DNA of 39,387 bases from Candidatus Sabulitectum sp. (GTDB taxonomy: Bacteria > Fermentibacterota > Fermentibacteria > Fermentibacterales > JCC-6): the NCBI GenBank assembly GCA_021107435.1, contig JAIOSV010000089.1, positions 1 through 39,387 of the forward strand, given 5' to 3'. Numbering within the stretch: the first letter of the stretch is position 1; every line of letters begins with the position of its first letter. The notes under the pieces were generated by a model. The model did no database searches and was not told the DNA's origin. It was given only the letters and a program-made list of their open reading frames with translations. Below are positions 16,292-24,597 of this stretch, piece after piece. The position numbers and the translations under genes are program-made.

Positions 16292-16311
16292 AAAGAACAC
16301 AGGCAATTAAG

Positions 16312-17733
16312 ATGAGAAAAATGCACGTGCGGACGAAGCAGTTTATCACAGCAATGCGATCATACAGTATTTCAAGGATACTGGTTATCGTTTTTCTTCT
16401 GGCTCTTCTCCCGAGAGTTGCGATTACTCTTCTGGCACCTCATCCTCCTTCAGCTCACTGGGATGTTGCCCATGATGTGATCATTGCCAGAAACCTGGCG
16501 GAAGGAAACGGCTTCGCCAACGAGCCGGGGCACCCTACCGCCTACCGATACCCGCTTATCCCGCTTATTCTCTCTCTCTTCTTTCGTGTTTTTGGAGAAA
16601 GATACATTCCGTTTCTACTTTTCCAATCTATCCTGAGTGCACTGATCGCACCGATCATAGCCTGGATCGGCTACAAAGCAAAAGGAAAGCAAGTCGCTCT
16701 TCTTGCAGGCATTCTTGTGGCAGTTAACACTGAACTGATATCGTATTCGCGAATGATGCTGACAGAAACACTTTTTTCTTTTCTGATATGCCTTGTTGCT
16801 TTAATCAGCATAAAGATGATCAACGGGAAGAGAATAGCTGTTTTCTTCTCCACAGGCATTCTCCTGGGACTCGCGGCTCTCTGCAGACCGGTTGCAATTG
16901 GCTGGGGAATTCTTCTCGCAGGCATTCTATTGCTTCAGAAGAAATATAGATTCCAGAGAAGAGTTACGGTTGTCCTCGCTTTGACTGCTGGCGGTTTGAT
17001 CACCGTAGCACCCTGGCTGATCAGGAATCAGGTGGTGATGGGCTCTCCGGAGTTTTCTACTTCCACCGGTATCACATTCTGGATGTTCGGTCACAACGAT
17101 GCACGCAATTCTGATGAGACAACGGTTATTCCGGAAGAATTTGCCAGGGTCAACAGAGAGGTTAATCCAAGAGAGTACTTCTCTGCTTCAGGTGTAGACC
17201 CCGCCCGCATGATTCCCATATACAACATGGAACCCAGGTATCAGGCATATTCATTCGAACAGTCTGTGGTGGACAGAATTGCAGAACTGGATGAAGTGGA
17301 AGCTAACCGCGAGCTTAACTCCATGGCCCTGGAATACATTCGTGCCAACCCGTTTAAGACTCTTCAGCATTCAGTAAGAAATTTCTTCTATACCCTGACC
17401 TACACGGAAATGGGCGGGAGGATGAACATTATCCTCACACTGATGATGCCATTTCTTCTTCTCGGTGTTTACAGACTCTGGAAAACCTCACCTGATAACG
17501 CACTGATTATTATATCCTGTCTGGCCTCAATGCTGGTTGTCCACTTCCTTTTCTATTTTGATCACAGATTCAGAGTTCCATACCAGCCATTCTGGATGCT
17601 GCTGGGAGCAATTGGATTCCTTTCAGCAGTAAAAGGAAACCTTTCCCGCACTGAGAAAATACTCTTTTACGGATGGATGGTCGTTCCTGTAACAGTAAAC
17701 TATTTGGTTCTTTATGGAAACCAATCCGGCTGA
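16312..17733 (+). CDS. GT39 / ArnT-like membrane glycosyltransferase
   Basis: This protein of about 473 residues has an N-terminal membrane helix (ISRILVIVFLLALLPRVAI). A periplasmic loop HWDVAHDVIIARNLAEGNGF then leads to YRYPLIPLILSLFFRVFG, the characteristic first loop of PMT/ArnT-type GT-C enzymes in which an acidic residue is catalytic. About ten more helices follow, with FYFDHRFRVPYQPFWMLL near the end matching the conserved HxRF(R)xPxxP segment of this family. Such enzymes use polyprenyl-phosphate sugars to glycosylate lipids, glycans or proteins outside the membrane. I place the start at ATG 16312, though ATG 16321 or 16354 are possible because the ribosome site is weak; an open frame reaching back to 16183 only overlaps the radical SAM gene. 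Confidence 0.75.
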   Translation: MRKMHVRTKQFITAMRSYSISRILVIVFLLALLPRVAITLLAPHPPSAHWDVAHDVIIARNLAEGNGFANEPGHPTAYRYPLIPLILSLFFRVFGERYIPFLLFQSILSALIAPIIAWIGYKAKGKQVALLAGILVAVNTELISYSRMMLTETLFSFLICLVALISIKMINGKRIAVFFSTGILLGLAALCRPVAIGWGILLAGILLLQKKYRFQRRVTVVLALTAGGLITVAPWLIRNQVVMGSPEFSTSTGITFWMFGHNDARNSDETTVIPEEFARVNREVNPREYFSASGVDPARMIPIYNMEPRYQAYSFEQSVVDRIAELDEVEANRELNSMALEYIRANPFKTLQHSVRNFFYTLTYTEMGGRMNIILTLMMPFLLLGVYRLWKTSPDNALIIISCLASMLVVHFLFYFDHRFRVPYQPFWMLLGAIGFLSAVKGNLSRTEKILFYGWMVVPVTVNYLVLYGNQSG

Positions 17734-17763
17734 TCACCAGCTCATCACGACAATGGAGAAACA

Positions 17764-19122
17764 ATGCCTATAAAACTGATCCCGCTTTTTACTATTCTAG
17801 CTGTTATCGCAGGATGCACCAGTACTCCCCCTGATACTTCAGGCTGCCGTATCCCTTCCAATGGAAAGAATGTAATTCTGATAATCATTGATACTCTCCG
17901 ATCTGATCACCTGTCATGCTTCGGCTATCAGAGAAACACATCACCGACAATTGACAGTCTTGCTGATAGCGGAACCCTCTGGCTGAACGCCCAGTCACAG
18001 GCACCATGGACACTTCCTTCACATGCTTCTATATGGACCGGTCTCTCCGTCAAATCGCACGGCACAACTCACATAGGTGGAGTCGAAGGATTTGATCTTC
18101 AGCTAGATCCTCAGTTACCATCACTCCCTGCAACTCTTCAAAATTCCGGTTTCCAGACTTCAGGCTTTATCAACTTTGTGTTGCTCAGTGAAGAATTCGG
18201 ATTCAATCACGGCTTTGACTGGTATGACTGTGACGGAAGCGGGGAAAGAACCGTAACTGCCACAGTAGATGCTTTTCTCTACTGGCTGGACTACCAGGCT
18301 GAAACTGAAAACTTCTTCTGTGTAATCCATCTCTTTGATGTTCATGCTCCATACAACCCAATGGTTCCATATGACACAGCTTTCTGCTCCGAGGGAGTGG
18401 ATGGTGTCTCAAGGTGGGATCTCTCTGAAAATGGAAAAATTCTGAATATCGAAGACTGCCAGCATCTTATTGATATGTACGATGGTGAAATACTGTATGT
18501 CGACAATGAACTGAGTCGTCTGTTCAGCGGGATCAGACAGAGAGAAATTGCAGACAGCACGCTCATTATCATTACATCCGACCATGGTGAAGAATTTCTG
18601 GAGCATGGCGGAGTGGGCCACGGGCACGCCCTTTACCAGGAACAGATACATGTACCTCTTATCCTTTCCGGCCCGGGTATCAATCGCGGAAGCATCTCAA
18701 ATATCCCTGCAGCGCTGTACGATATAATGCCAACAATACTCTCATATCTGGGTGTTGAAGTACCTGAGAATGTTGAAGGCCTGGACTTACTCTCCCATGC
18801 CCCCGCTCAACTCAGGCAGATTCCTTCCGGAGGTGTTTCACCGGACAGATTCTTCCTGGCAATGATGTCTCTTTCCGACTTCCAGTCATGCGCTGTTACT
18901 GAAGGATCGAAGAAAGTAATTGCATACATGGGAACAGACCGGTTCATTCAGTTTAATCTGGACGAAGATCCGGAAGAGAATATTCCCTTAGCTGCAGATT
19001 CAACAATGATTGAGAAAGCCCTGTTCTACTGGGCAACACCCCGCCGGGGCAATCCTTCTCCCATTGGTGAATTGACTGATGAGATCAACAGCACACTGAG
19101 GGATCTGGGCTATATCAGGTAA
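17764..19122 (+). CDS. Sulfatase-fold lipoprotein (alkaline phosphatase superfamily), Thr at nucleophile position
   Basis: A 452-residue protein with a lipoprotein signal ending IAGC (Cys18), so it is probably anchored in a membrane facing the periplasm. The sulfatase fold is clear: NVILIIIDTLRSDHLSC (metal Asp43), NTSPTIDSLA, WTLPSHASIWTGL, then FDVHAPYNP, TSDHGEEFLEHG and GHGHALYQEQIHVPLI. Where sulfatases have C/S-x-P-S-R, this protein has T-L-P-S-H (Thr83). It therefore cannot form formylglycine and should use Thr, as phosphoethanolamine and phosphoglycerol transferases do. It may add or remove a phospho-group on the surface glycan. It is the last plus-strand gene of the glycan locus, 30 bases after the GT39 protein, with GGAGAAACA before the ATG. 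Confidence 0.82.
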   Translation: MPIKLIPLFTILAVIAGCTSTPPDTSGCRIPSNGKNVILIIIDTLRSDHLSCFGYQRNTSPTIDSLADSGTLWLNAQSQAPWTLPSHASIWTGLSVKSHGTTHIGGVEGFDLQLDPQLPSLPATLQNSGFQTSGFINFVLLSEEFGFNHGFDWYDCDGSGERTVTATVDAFLYWLDYQAETENFFCVIHLFDVHAPYNPMVPYDTAFCSEGVDGVSRWDLSENGKILNIEDCQHLIDMYDGEILYVDNELSRLFSGIRQREIADSTLIIITSDHGEEFLEHGGVGHGHALYQEQIHVPLILSGPGINRGSISNIPAALYDIMPTILSYLGVEVPENVEGLDLLSHAPAQLRQIPSGGVSPDRFFLAMMSLSDFQSCAVTEGSKKVIAYMGTDRFIQFNLDEDPEENIPLAADSTMIEKALFYWATPRRGNPSPIGELTDEINSTLRDLGYIR

Positions 19123-19203
19123 CCGGATACCCGCGAGTCCATGATATTCACCTCCAGAATATTCTACAACACACAGATCTTTGTTCCGGTTCCGGTTCCC
19201 GTT

Positions 19204-20550
19204 CTATCGCCCGATGACTACAATCTTTTCTGATATCATTCCCTGATGTCCCGATCCATCCTCAAACTGCAGCGTAACCAGGTGCATTCCCGAGGCAAGT
19301 TCACCCGTATCGATAAAAAGCTCGTGCGCACCGTAAGCCTCAATGCCGTTTACAAAGGTTCTTTCAAGCCTGCCTGCTGAATCGTACATCCTCAGGACAA
19401 GTGCTGTTTCGATTGGGGCATGGTACCTTAACAAGGCAAATCCTGTTATCGCGGGATTCTGGCAACTCAGATGGAATCCGTTTGATTCGGGGAGCATTTC
19501 TGTTTCATAAGATTCTACCGCCACATATGCTGGTTCGTATGCCCAGGTTTCGCCTGAGGCGGGGGCATAACCACCGAACAGAATGAACCTCTGATCCAGA
19601 CTGTCATATGCAAGCTTGAATTTTCCTCTTCCCGTGGGATGAGTGACCGGCTCAGCGTCTGTCCAGCTGTTTGCCGAATAGTCGTACACCCATGTGTCTT
19701 CATAGTATGTCATGGTATTACGATTGAATCCTCCGAACAGCACTGTCGTGTTGCTGGCACTGTCAAATGCGATATCGTGCTGATAATTCGACGGTGGAGA
19801 ATTTGCGGGCGACATATCAGTCCATGTGTTCGTTCCAGCATCGTATGTCCAGGTATCACCGAGCATGTTGGGATACAACCATCCACCGTGCATCACAACA
19901 ACACCGTTTGCGCTGTCGAATGCCATTCCATGGCAGTTCCTGAGGCAGGGCTTAGTGGACGGATTCATGTTAGTCCACGTATTGCTGCCCAGATCATATA
20001 CCCACGTGTCATTGTAGTACTGTCCAATAACATAGTTGTAACCTCCGAAAAGGATGACTGCGTTATGCACGCTGTCATATACGAGCCCGCAGTATGCCCG
20101 TGCCGGAGGGGAAATTGCAGGTGTCATTTCCGTCCACTGACTGTCTGCGACACTGTATATCCATGTATCACCGCATGCCGATTTGGAATCGTAGCAGGAA
20201 ACACCGCCAAACAAAACAATCACGCTGTCGGCACTGTTGTAGGCCATATTGTGTCCGAATCTCGATGGTGCCGATATCGTCGGATTCACCTCAGTCCAAG
20301 TATTCGCCGCGTAATCATACAGCCATGTGTCGTCGAATTCCTGGCTGCCGTCCTGCCCGCCGAAAAGAATACAAACACCGTTTGCGCTGTCAAACTCGAG
20401 ACCGAGCGACCATCTTGCCGATGGACCGGAAGGTGGATTCATCTCCATCCATTCATTGTCCAGAAATGCCCCGTCAGACAGATAGAATGCGCCGGAACAA
20501 AGCAGAAGAACACAGAAACCCGCCCTGGACTGTATGACATCTTTGCTCAT
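19204..20550 (-). CDS. Secreted Kelch-repeat protein with T9SS-like C-terminal domain
   Basis: A 448-residue exported protein. After a signal peptide (residues 1 to about 28) come six Kelch-type repeats of about 55 residues, each with a variant of DTWxYD, NTWTxMNP, R and DSxxxxVxLFGG; together they should form a six-bladed propeller. The last 95 residues read like a type A sorting domain of type IX secretion: NPAITGFALLRYHAP, VLRMYDSAGRL, FIDTGELASGMHLVTLQ and a final KIVVIGR. It is therefore probably moved across the outer membrane and attached or released there. Ligand unknown. AAAGGGAAA precedes the ATG. It is monocistronic, with its own promoter upstream and the convergent sulfatase gene 81 bases away. 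Confidence 0.8.
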   Translation of the reverse strand: MSKDVIQSRAGFCVLLLCSGAFYLSDGAFLDNEWMEMNPPSGPSARWSLGLEFDSANGVCILFGGQDGSQEFDDTWLYDYAANTWTEVNPTISAPSRFGHNMAYNSADSVIVLFGGVSCYDSKSACGDTWIYSVADSQWTEMTPAISPPARAYCGLVYDSVHNAVILFGGYNYVIGQYYNDTWVYDLGSNTWTNMNPSTKPCLRNCHGMAFDSANGVVVMHGGWLYPNMLGDTWTYDAGTNTWTDMSPANSPPSNYQHDIAFDSASNTTVLFGGFNRNTMTYYEDTWVYDYSANSWTDAEPVTHPTGRGKFKLAYDSLDQRFILFGGYAPASGETWAYEPAYVAVESYETEMLPESNGFHLSCQNPAITGFALLRYHAPIETALVLRMYDSAGRLERTFVNGIEAYGAHELFIDTGELASGMHLVTLQFEDGSGHQGMISEKIVVIGR

Positions 20551-20619
20551 GCTTTCCCTTTCGTTACTCCACAGCCTGCCGACTGTTTCTCCATAAGTTT
20601 CCCCAGATTCTTTTATGTT

Positions 20620-20663
20620 GTCCCTTCCGGGACGACGATATTATTAATTCATTAAGAGGTCAA
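20620..20663 (-). promoter_or_regulatory. Promoter of the Kelch gene with 5' hairpin
   Basis: On the minus strand TTGACC (20663-20658) and TATCGT (20640-20635) are 17 bases apart. At the expected transcript start a small perfect hairpin, GTCCC-GGAA-GGGAC (20633-20620), would form the very 5' end of the RNA. The promoter lies directly after the terminator of the upstream OmpA-like gene. Confidence 0.4.
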
Positions 20664-20684
20664 GTCCCGCTTTACAGGCCAAAC

Positions 20685-20712
20685 AAAAGGGGCAGGTTTC
20701 CCTGCCCCTTTT
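20685..20712 (-). terminator. Rho-independent terminator of OmpA-like gene 1
   Basis: A perfect 12-bp stem (AAAAGGGGCAGG with CCTGCCCCTTTT) closes a four-base loop and, on the minus strand, runs on as TTTTGTTT. It lies 16 bases beyond the stop of the gene at 20728. Confidence 0.88.
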
Positions 20713-20727
20713 AAATCGTATCCGTTT

Positions 20728-22665
20728 TTACTGAATTGGAGCAGACAGAACAGTAAACTCACTTCTTCTGTTGAGTGCTTTGTTCTCGTCAGAGTTGTTG
20801 GGAACTGCCGGTCTCTCCTCGCCGTAACTCACAGTTGAGAGAGATTCTTCACTGACGCCCTTTGTAATAAGGTAATTCCTTACCGAAAGAGCTCTGTTTT
20901 CAGCCAGTTCCTGATTGTACTCCGGCGCACCGTCTGAATCGGTGTTTCCTGTAATCATCACAGAAACTCCGGGATTGCCGAGAAGAACATTTGCAACCTG
21001 ATCAAGAACAGCTCTGGCATCAGACCTGAGATTGTATCTGTCGTAATCGAAGTAAACAGTCTCAAAGTGCAGCTGGGCATTGAGCTGGAAGTCCTGAACA
21101 ACTGTTTCTCCGGCAACAATCTCAACAGTTCTTGACTGATTGGAGTATCCCGAAGCGGAAGCAGTGAATGTTCTCGTTCCCGCAGGGCACTGAATCTCGT
21201 ATTCGCCCTGCCTGTCAGTGTTGCTCTGCAGATTACCGGACGCGGTCACAAGAGCTTCAACAGGATCTCCGGATCCGGCAGCAGTGACTGTTCCCGCAAC
21301 TGTTCCCTGCACGGACTGCAGAGAGAAGTTCCTGGTGATGTTTTCACCGGAAGGTACTTCCAGCGTTTCGCTGGCAGGTATGTATCCTACTGCTTCAACG
21401 AGCATTGTGTATGTGCCCTTGTCAATCTGAACAGAATACATGCCGGACCCGATATCAGTGTTCACTCCCTCAGTATCGGAACCGGGGAAGGAAACAGAAG
21501 CATCAAGATTCTCGCCGGTCTCAGCGTCTGTAACGGTTCCCGAGAGAATCGAAGGATGTGCCGAGGTGTCGACAGAGTACATCAGGTTCACACCAACACC
21601 GTACTTCGGGAAGTATCCGCCCGGGAAAGGAGCGTATCTTGCTCTCTCTTCATCCGTCTGGCTTACACCATCCTGATAGTATCTGTGACCAAGATCATTG
21701 TATTCGGGGTCAAAGGAAGAGATACAGTAGGACCCTGTAATATCCATGGCAAATCCGGAATCAAACAGAAATCTGGCGCCCGGGGCAATCTGAATACAGT
21801 CATCAAACCGCTCGCCGTCACCCTCTTCAAACTCTCTGTTGAGAAAGTGGCGCCACTCCAGCTCCGCAAAAAGTGTTGTCTTGTTCATAGGATACTCTAT
21901 TCCCGCAGCAAAGCGCAGAACAGCATCCTCTACATCCATATCCACCTCTTCAGAAGCTATCACATTATGAGCGGCATCGAATCTTCTGTCGGTAAATGTG
22001 AAGTTCTGATTGAAGTAGTGATAGCCAAGATTTCCATGAAGAGTTACAGCGTCAAGTTCCTTTGTGGCAAGAAAATCTGCACCAAAGCTCACGCTGCCTG
22101 AGTTCATCATGGGTCTTCTCATCTGGAACATAGGTTCATCTGTGTTCCAGATGCCATCCCACTCGTCACCGTTGTAGACAAAGTTGTTATCGCCACCGCT
22201 GTAAACGGAAAACTGGGCCCACGGCATCAGGCCAAACCAGAGATTATCAGCCTCAGGATTGAAGGTGTATTTAAGAAAAAGACCTGCCTCACTGAACCCG
22301 TCATCACCATCCCAGTCGCCAGTGGTATCAAGTCTGTTGTCAACATCTTCTCTCTTAAGCTGATTCAGAAGATAAGAAACCCGGGTTCCAAGCTCGAAGC
22401 TGCGACTTGCGCCATAGCCCAGAGTCAGGTAGGCCGTCCCGCTGTATTCAGTATCTGTTACTTCTGTTGTACCTGAAGATAACTGAGCAGTTCTTTCATC
22501 AGGCGAAAATCCGAGAAAAGTAAAGAGTCCTATGGAAAGAAGACCTGTTTCAGCCGGTCTGGCATCCACAGTTCTGTTCAGGCCCCTGAGACCCGAATAT
22601 GAAGGCAGGGCAAAGGCAGAACCCGCAAGCCCCAACAACGCAAAAATAACAATAAGCTTTTTCAT
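20728..22665 (-). CDS. OmpA-family outer-membrane protein with carboxypeptidase-regulatory-like domains (paralogue 1)
   Basis: A 645-residue protein with a signal peptide (MKKLIVIFALLGLAGSAFA). Residues 21 to about 370 form a predicted beta-barrel that starts LPSYSGLRGLNRTVDARP. Two CarboxypepD_reg-like Ig domains follow at about 374-453 (SGTVTDAETGENLDASVSF) and 454-532 (GTVAGTVTAAGSGDPVEA). The OmpA peptidoglycan-binding domain is at about 533-645, with FDYDRYNLRSDA, ITGNTDSDGAPEYN and ENRALSVRNYL keeping the Asp and Arg that contact diaminopimelate. The order barrel, then linker Ig domains, then OmpA suggests a long periplasmic spacer between membrane and cell wall. ATG 22663-22665 follows GGAGGGGAA. 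It is monocistronic with its own promoter and terminator, as befits an abundant envelope protein. The closest relative in the window is at 29925-31913. Confidence 0.87.
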   Translation of the reverse strand: MKKLIVIFALLGLAGSAFALPSYSGLRGLNRTVDARPAETGLLSIGLFTFLGFSPDERTAQLSSGTTEVTDTEYSGTAYLTLGYGASRSFELGTRVSYLLNQLKREDVDNRLDTTGDWDGDDGFSEAGLFLKYTFNPEADNLWFGLMPWAQFSVYSGGDNNFVYNGDEWDGIWNTDEPMFQMRRPMMNSGSVSFGADFLATKELDAVTLHGNLGYHYFNQNFTFTDRRFDAAHNVIASEEVDMDVEDAVLRFAAGIEYPMNKTTLFAELEWRHFLNREFEEGDGERFDDCIQIAPGARFLFDSGFAMDITGSYCISSFDPEYNDLGHRYYQDGVSQTDEERARYAPFPGGYFPKYGVGVNLMYSVDTSAHPSILSGTVTDAETGENLDASVSFPGSDTEGVNTDIGSGMYSVQIDKGTYTMLVEAVGYIPASETLEVPSGENITRNFSLQSVQGTVAGTVTAAGSGDPVEALVTASGNLQSNTDRQGEYEIQCPAGTRTFTASASGYSNQSRTVEIVAGETVVQDFQLNAQLHFETVYFDYDRYNLRSDARAVLDQVANVLLGNPGVSVMITGNTDSDGAPEYNQELAENRALSVRNYLITKGVSEESLSTVSYGEERPAVPNNSDENKALNRRSEFTVLSAPIQ

Positions 22666-22733
22666 TTCCCCTCCAGAATTAATGATTGCTACGCAACGAT
22701 GCCGCAAGTTACCCAGACTTACGATCACCTACA

Positions 22734-22762
22734 AGAATACTATAGAAAGCAGATGGAGACAA
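22734..22762 (-). promoter_or_regulatory. Candidate promoter of OmpA-like gene 1
   Basis: TTGTCT (22762-22757) and TATTCT (22739-22734) are 17 bases apart on the minus strand, about 70 bases upstream of the start codon. The match is moderate. A six-bp hairpin at 22768-22785 just before it may be a weak end of the pckA transcript, though it lacks a T-run. Confidence 0.35.
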
Positions 22763-22810
22763 ACCCATGGTCTTTTGACAGACCAAAGGTTTATTTATCA
22801 GTGTATGTCT

Positions 22811-24466
22811 TTACATACCAGGACACTCGGCAGCTATTTCCTCGCTGATGTTCTGGCTCCCGTAGGCTTTCCGGAAGTATGCGGCAAATTCACCGGCAAG
22901 TTTCTGAGCCCTGGCTTCATAATCTGCTCTGTTCTTCCAGGTGTTGCCGGGATCAAGCATTGAGCTGTCTTCTATTCCGGGACAGGAGGCGGGAACCATT
23001 ACCTTGAAGTACGGGTCCCTCCTCATTTCGGATCTTTCTATTTTCCCGGTCAAACATGCTTCAACCATTTTCCTGGTCAAAGGGAGTTCAATTCTGTGGC
23101 CGGTTCTGTAAGGACCACCAGTCCATCCGGTGTTAATCAGATAAACCTGAGTTCCGTGCAAATCCATTTTTTCACCGAGAAGGTCAGCATAAGCCTCCGG
23201 TACTCTGGGCATGAAAGGCTGGCCGAAGAACCTGGAAAATGTGCTCACCGGCTCCTTGATGCCTGTTTCCGTTCCCGCGAGCTTGCTGGTGTATCCCATC
23301 AGGAACCAGAGCATAGCCTGCTCCTTTGAAAGTTTTGAAACAGGAGGTATTACGCTGTTAGCGTCTGCGGTAAGAAAAAGAATGATCCTGGGGTGACTGG
23401 AAACTGATGATTTCTTGATGTTGGTCAGATAGCTGAGAGGATATGAACCCCGGCTGTTCGGCGTAAACGCGTCGTCAAACAGATCAAATTCACCATCAGG
23501 GTAAACCATTGCGTTTTCAATGATGGATCCGTGATTCAGATAATCGTTATCATGGAAGCATGCTGAGTAGATCTCCGGCTCTTTTTCCCTGCTGAGATCT
23601 ATGAGTTTCGCGTAACAGCCATTCTCGAAGTTCGCCACTCCGTCATCGCTCCAGCCGTGTTCATCATCTCCCAGAAGAGCCCTGGAAGGATCTGCGCTCA
23701 GGGTTGTCTTCCCCGTGCCGGAAAGACCGAGAAGAAGTGCGCAATCACCATCTCTTCCTTCGTTTGCGCTGCAGTGTATGGGCAGAATGCCCTCTCCGGG
23801 AAGCATGTAATTCATTACTGTGAACATGAGCTTCTTGATGCTGCCGCAGTAGGCGCTGCCAAAGACAATGCCGAGATTCCTGTCCATATCCATGCCGACC
23901 ATCATGTTGGATGTACGCTTCTTATCTGGATTCTCCCGGAGTCTCCCTTTGTACTTTGTGTGATCAAGTTTCCTGTCCGGTGATGCGAGAAGTGTAAAAC
24001 CTCTGTCTTTGAAAATTGAAACACGGGCGGCTTCCCCGGACCACGGACGAAACATGTTGTCAGTAAACAAAGCAGTAAGAGCTTTGTCTGTTACAACCCG
24101 CACGGGAAGAGCATACTTCGGATCGGCTCCAATCAGGCGATCTGTGATGAACAGTTCATCAGCTTCCTTGAAAACATGAAGAATATCGGCCCATACCATG
24201 TCAAAGGTTCCCTCATCAACAGGAAGATTGTTGGGACTGGTCCAGTCAACTGTTTCTTCGCTGGATGAACGCTTTACAATTACCGTATCTTTTGGACTTC
24301 TTCCGGTGGATTCCGGTCGGGTCCAGGTGGCAAGTGCCCCGCACTTCAGCACTATGACTTCCCGGCGCTCCACAGAGGTTTTAATCATATCCTCTCTGGA
24401 AACATTGTTCCTTACTGACGAATCTTTTCTGGAAAGCAAACCATTGAGATCATCCAGCAGAGACAT
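22811..24466 (-). CDS. pckA: Phosphoenolpyruvate carboxykinase (ATP)
   Basis: The enzyme interconverts oxaloacetate plus ATP with PEP, CO2 and ADP. In anaerobes it can run towards oxaloacetate and gain ATP. The 551-residue protein has the ATP-PEPCK landmarks: FITDRLIGADPKYALPVRVV, IVFGSAYCGSIKKLMFTVMNY, IHCSANEG, the kinase-1 P-loop LGLSGTGKTTLSAD, LLGDDEHGWSDDGVANFENGCYAK, and later LTADANSVIPPVSKLS and NTGWTGGPYRTGHRI. The P-loop GTGKT and the acid cluster DDEHGW identify the ATP rather than the GTP class. It begins ATG 24464-24466 after AGGGGTG and is transcribed away from the MFS transporter gene. Length is slightly above the usual 520-540. Confidence 0.95.
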   Translation of the reverse strand: MSLLDDLNGLLSRKDSSVRNNVSREDMIKTSVERREVIVLKCGALATWTRPESTGRSPKDTVIVKRSSSEETVDWTSPNNLPVDEGTFDMVWADILHVFKEADELFITDRLIGADPKYALPVRVVTDKALTALFTDNMFRPWSGEAARVSIFKDRGFTLLASPDRKLDHTKYKGRLRENPDKKRTSNMMVGMDMDRNLGIVFGSAYCGSIKKLMFTVMNYMLPGEGILPIHCSANEGRDGDCALLLGLSGTGKTTLSADPSRALLGDDEHGWSDDGVANFENGCYAKLIDLSREKEPEIYSACFHDNDYLNHGSIIENAMVYPDGEFDLFDDAFTPNSRGSYPLSYLTNIKKSSVSSHPRIILFLTADANSVIPPVSKLSKEQAMLWFLMGYTSKLAGTETGIKEPVSTFSRFFGQPFMPRVPEAYADLLGEKMDLHGTQVYLINTGWTGGPYRTGHRIELPLTRKMVEACLTGKIERSEMRRDPYFKVMVPASCPGIEDSSMLDPGNTWKNRADYEARAQKLAGEFAAYFRKAYGSQNISEEIAAECPGM

Positions 24467-24519
24467 TTTTCACCCCTCATTTGTTTCTGTTTACCAACTA
24501 GGGAACCACGAATAATAGC

Positions 24520-24558
24520 AGAGTCCCGGGCGGGAAGGAAGTGCCCGGAACAGACTCT
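24520..24558. promoter_or_regulatory. Interrupted inverted repeat between pckA and the MFS gene
   Basis: AGAGTC (24520-24525) and GACTCT (24553-24558) are inverted copies, with a nested GGGC/GCCC pair at 24528-24531 and 24543-24546. No T-run follows on either strand, so it is not a terminator. It sits in the middle of the 131-base divergent region and could be an operator or a leader hairpin for one of the two genes. Confidence 0.35.
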
Positions 24559-24597
24559 ATTAGTTATGTTCCGTAAATATTCTAGAATGGAGATCGG

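Noticed and set aside
16183..16311. Upstream in-frame extension of the GT39 gene
   Set aside because: The extra 43 codons lie over the end of the radical SAM gene and read as unlikely protein; a start at 16312 restores the usual N-terminal helix.
19123..19203. Shared terminator between the convergent sulfatase-fold and Kelch genes
   Set aside because: Only a short TTCCGG tandem and a lone AGAATATTCT palindrome are present; no stem with a T-run on either strand.
19639..20655. Long plus-strand open frame (338 codons) opposite the Kelch gene
   Set aside because: It is the antisense of the Kelch repeats, rich in Cys, His and Arg with no recognisable domain, while the minus strand has a signal peptide, six repeats and a sorting domain.
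22768..22785. Hairpin TGGTCT/AGACCA as terminator of pckA
   Set aside because: The six-bp stem is not followed by a T-run on the minus strand, so it is at best a weak 3' structure.
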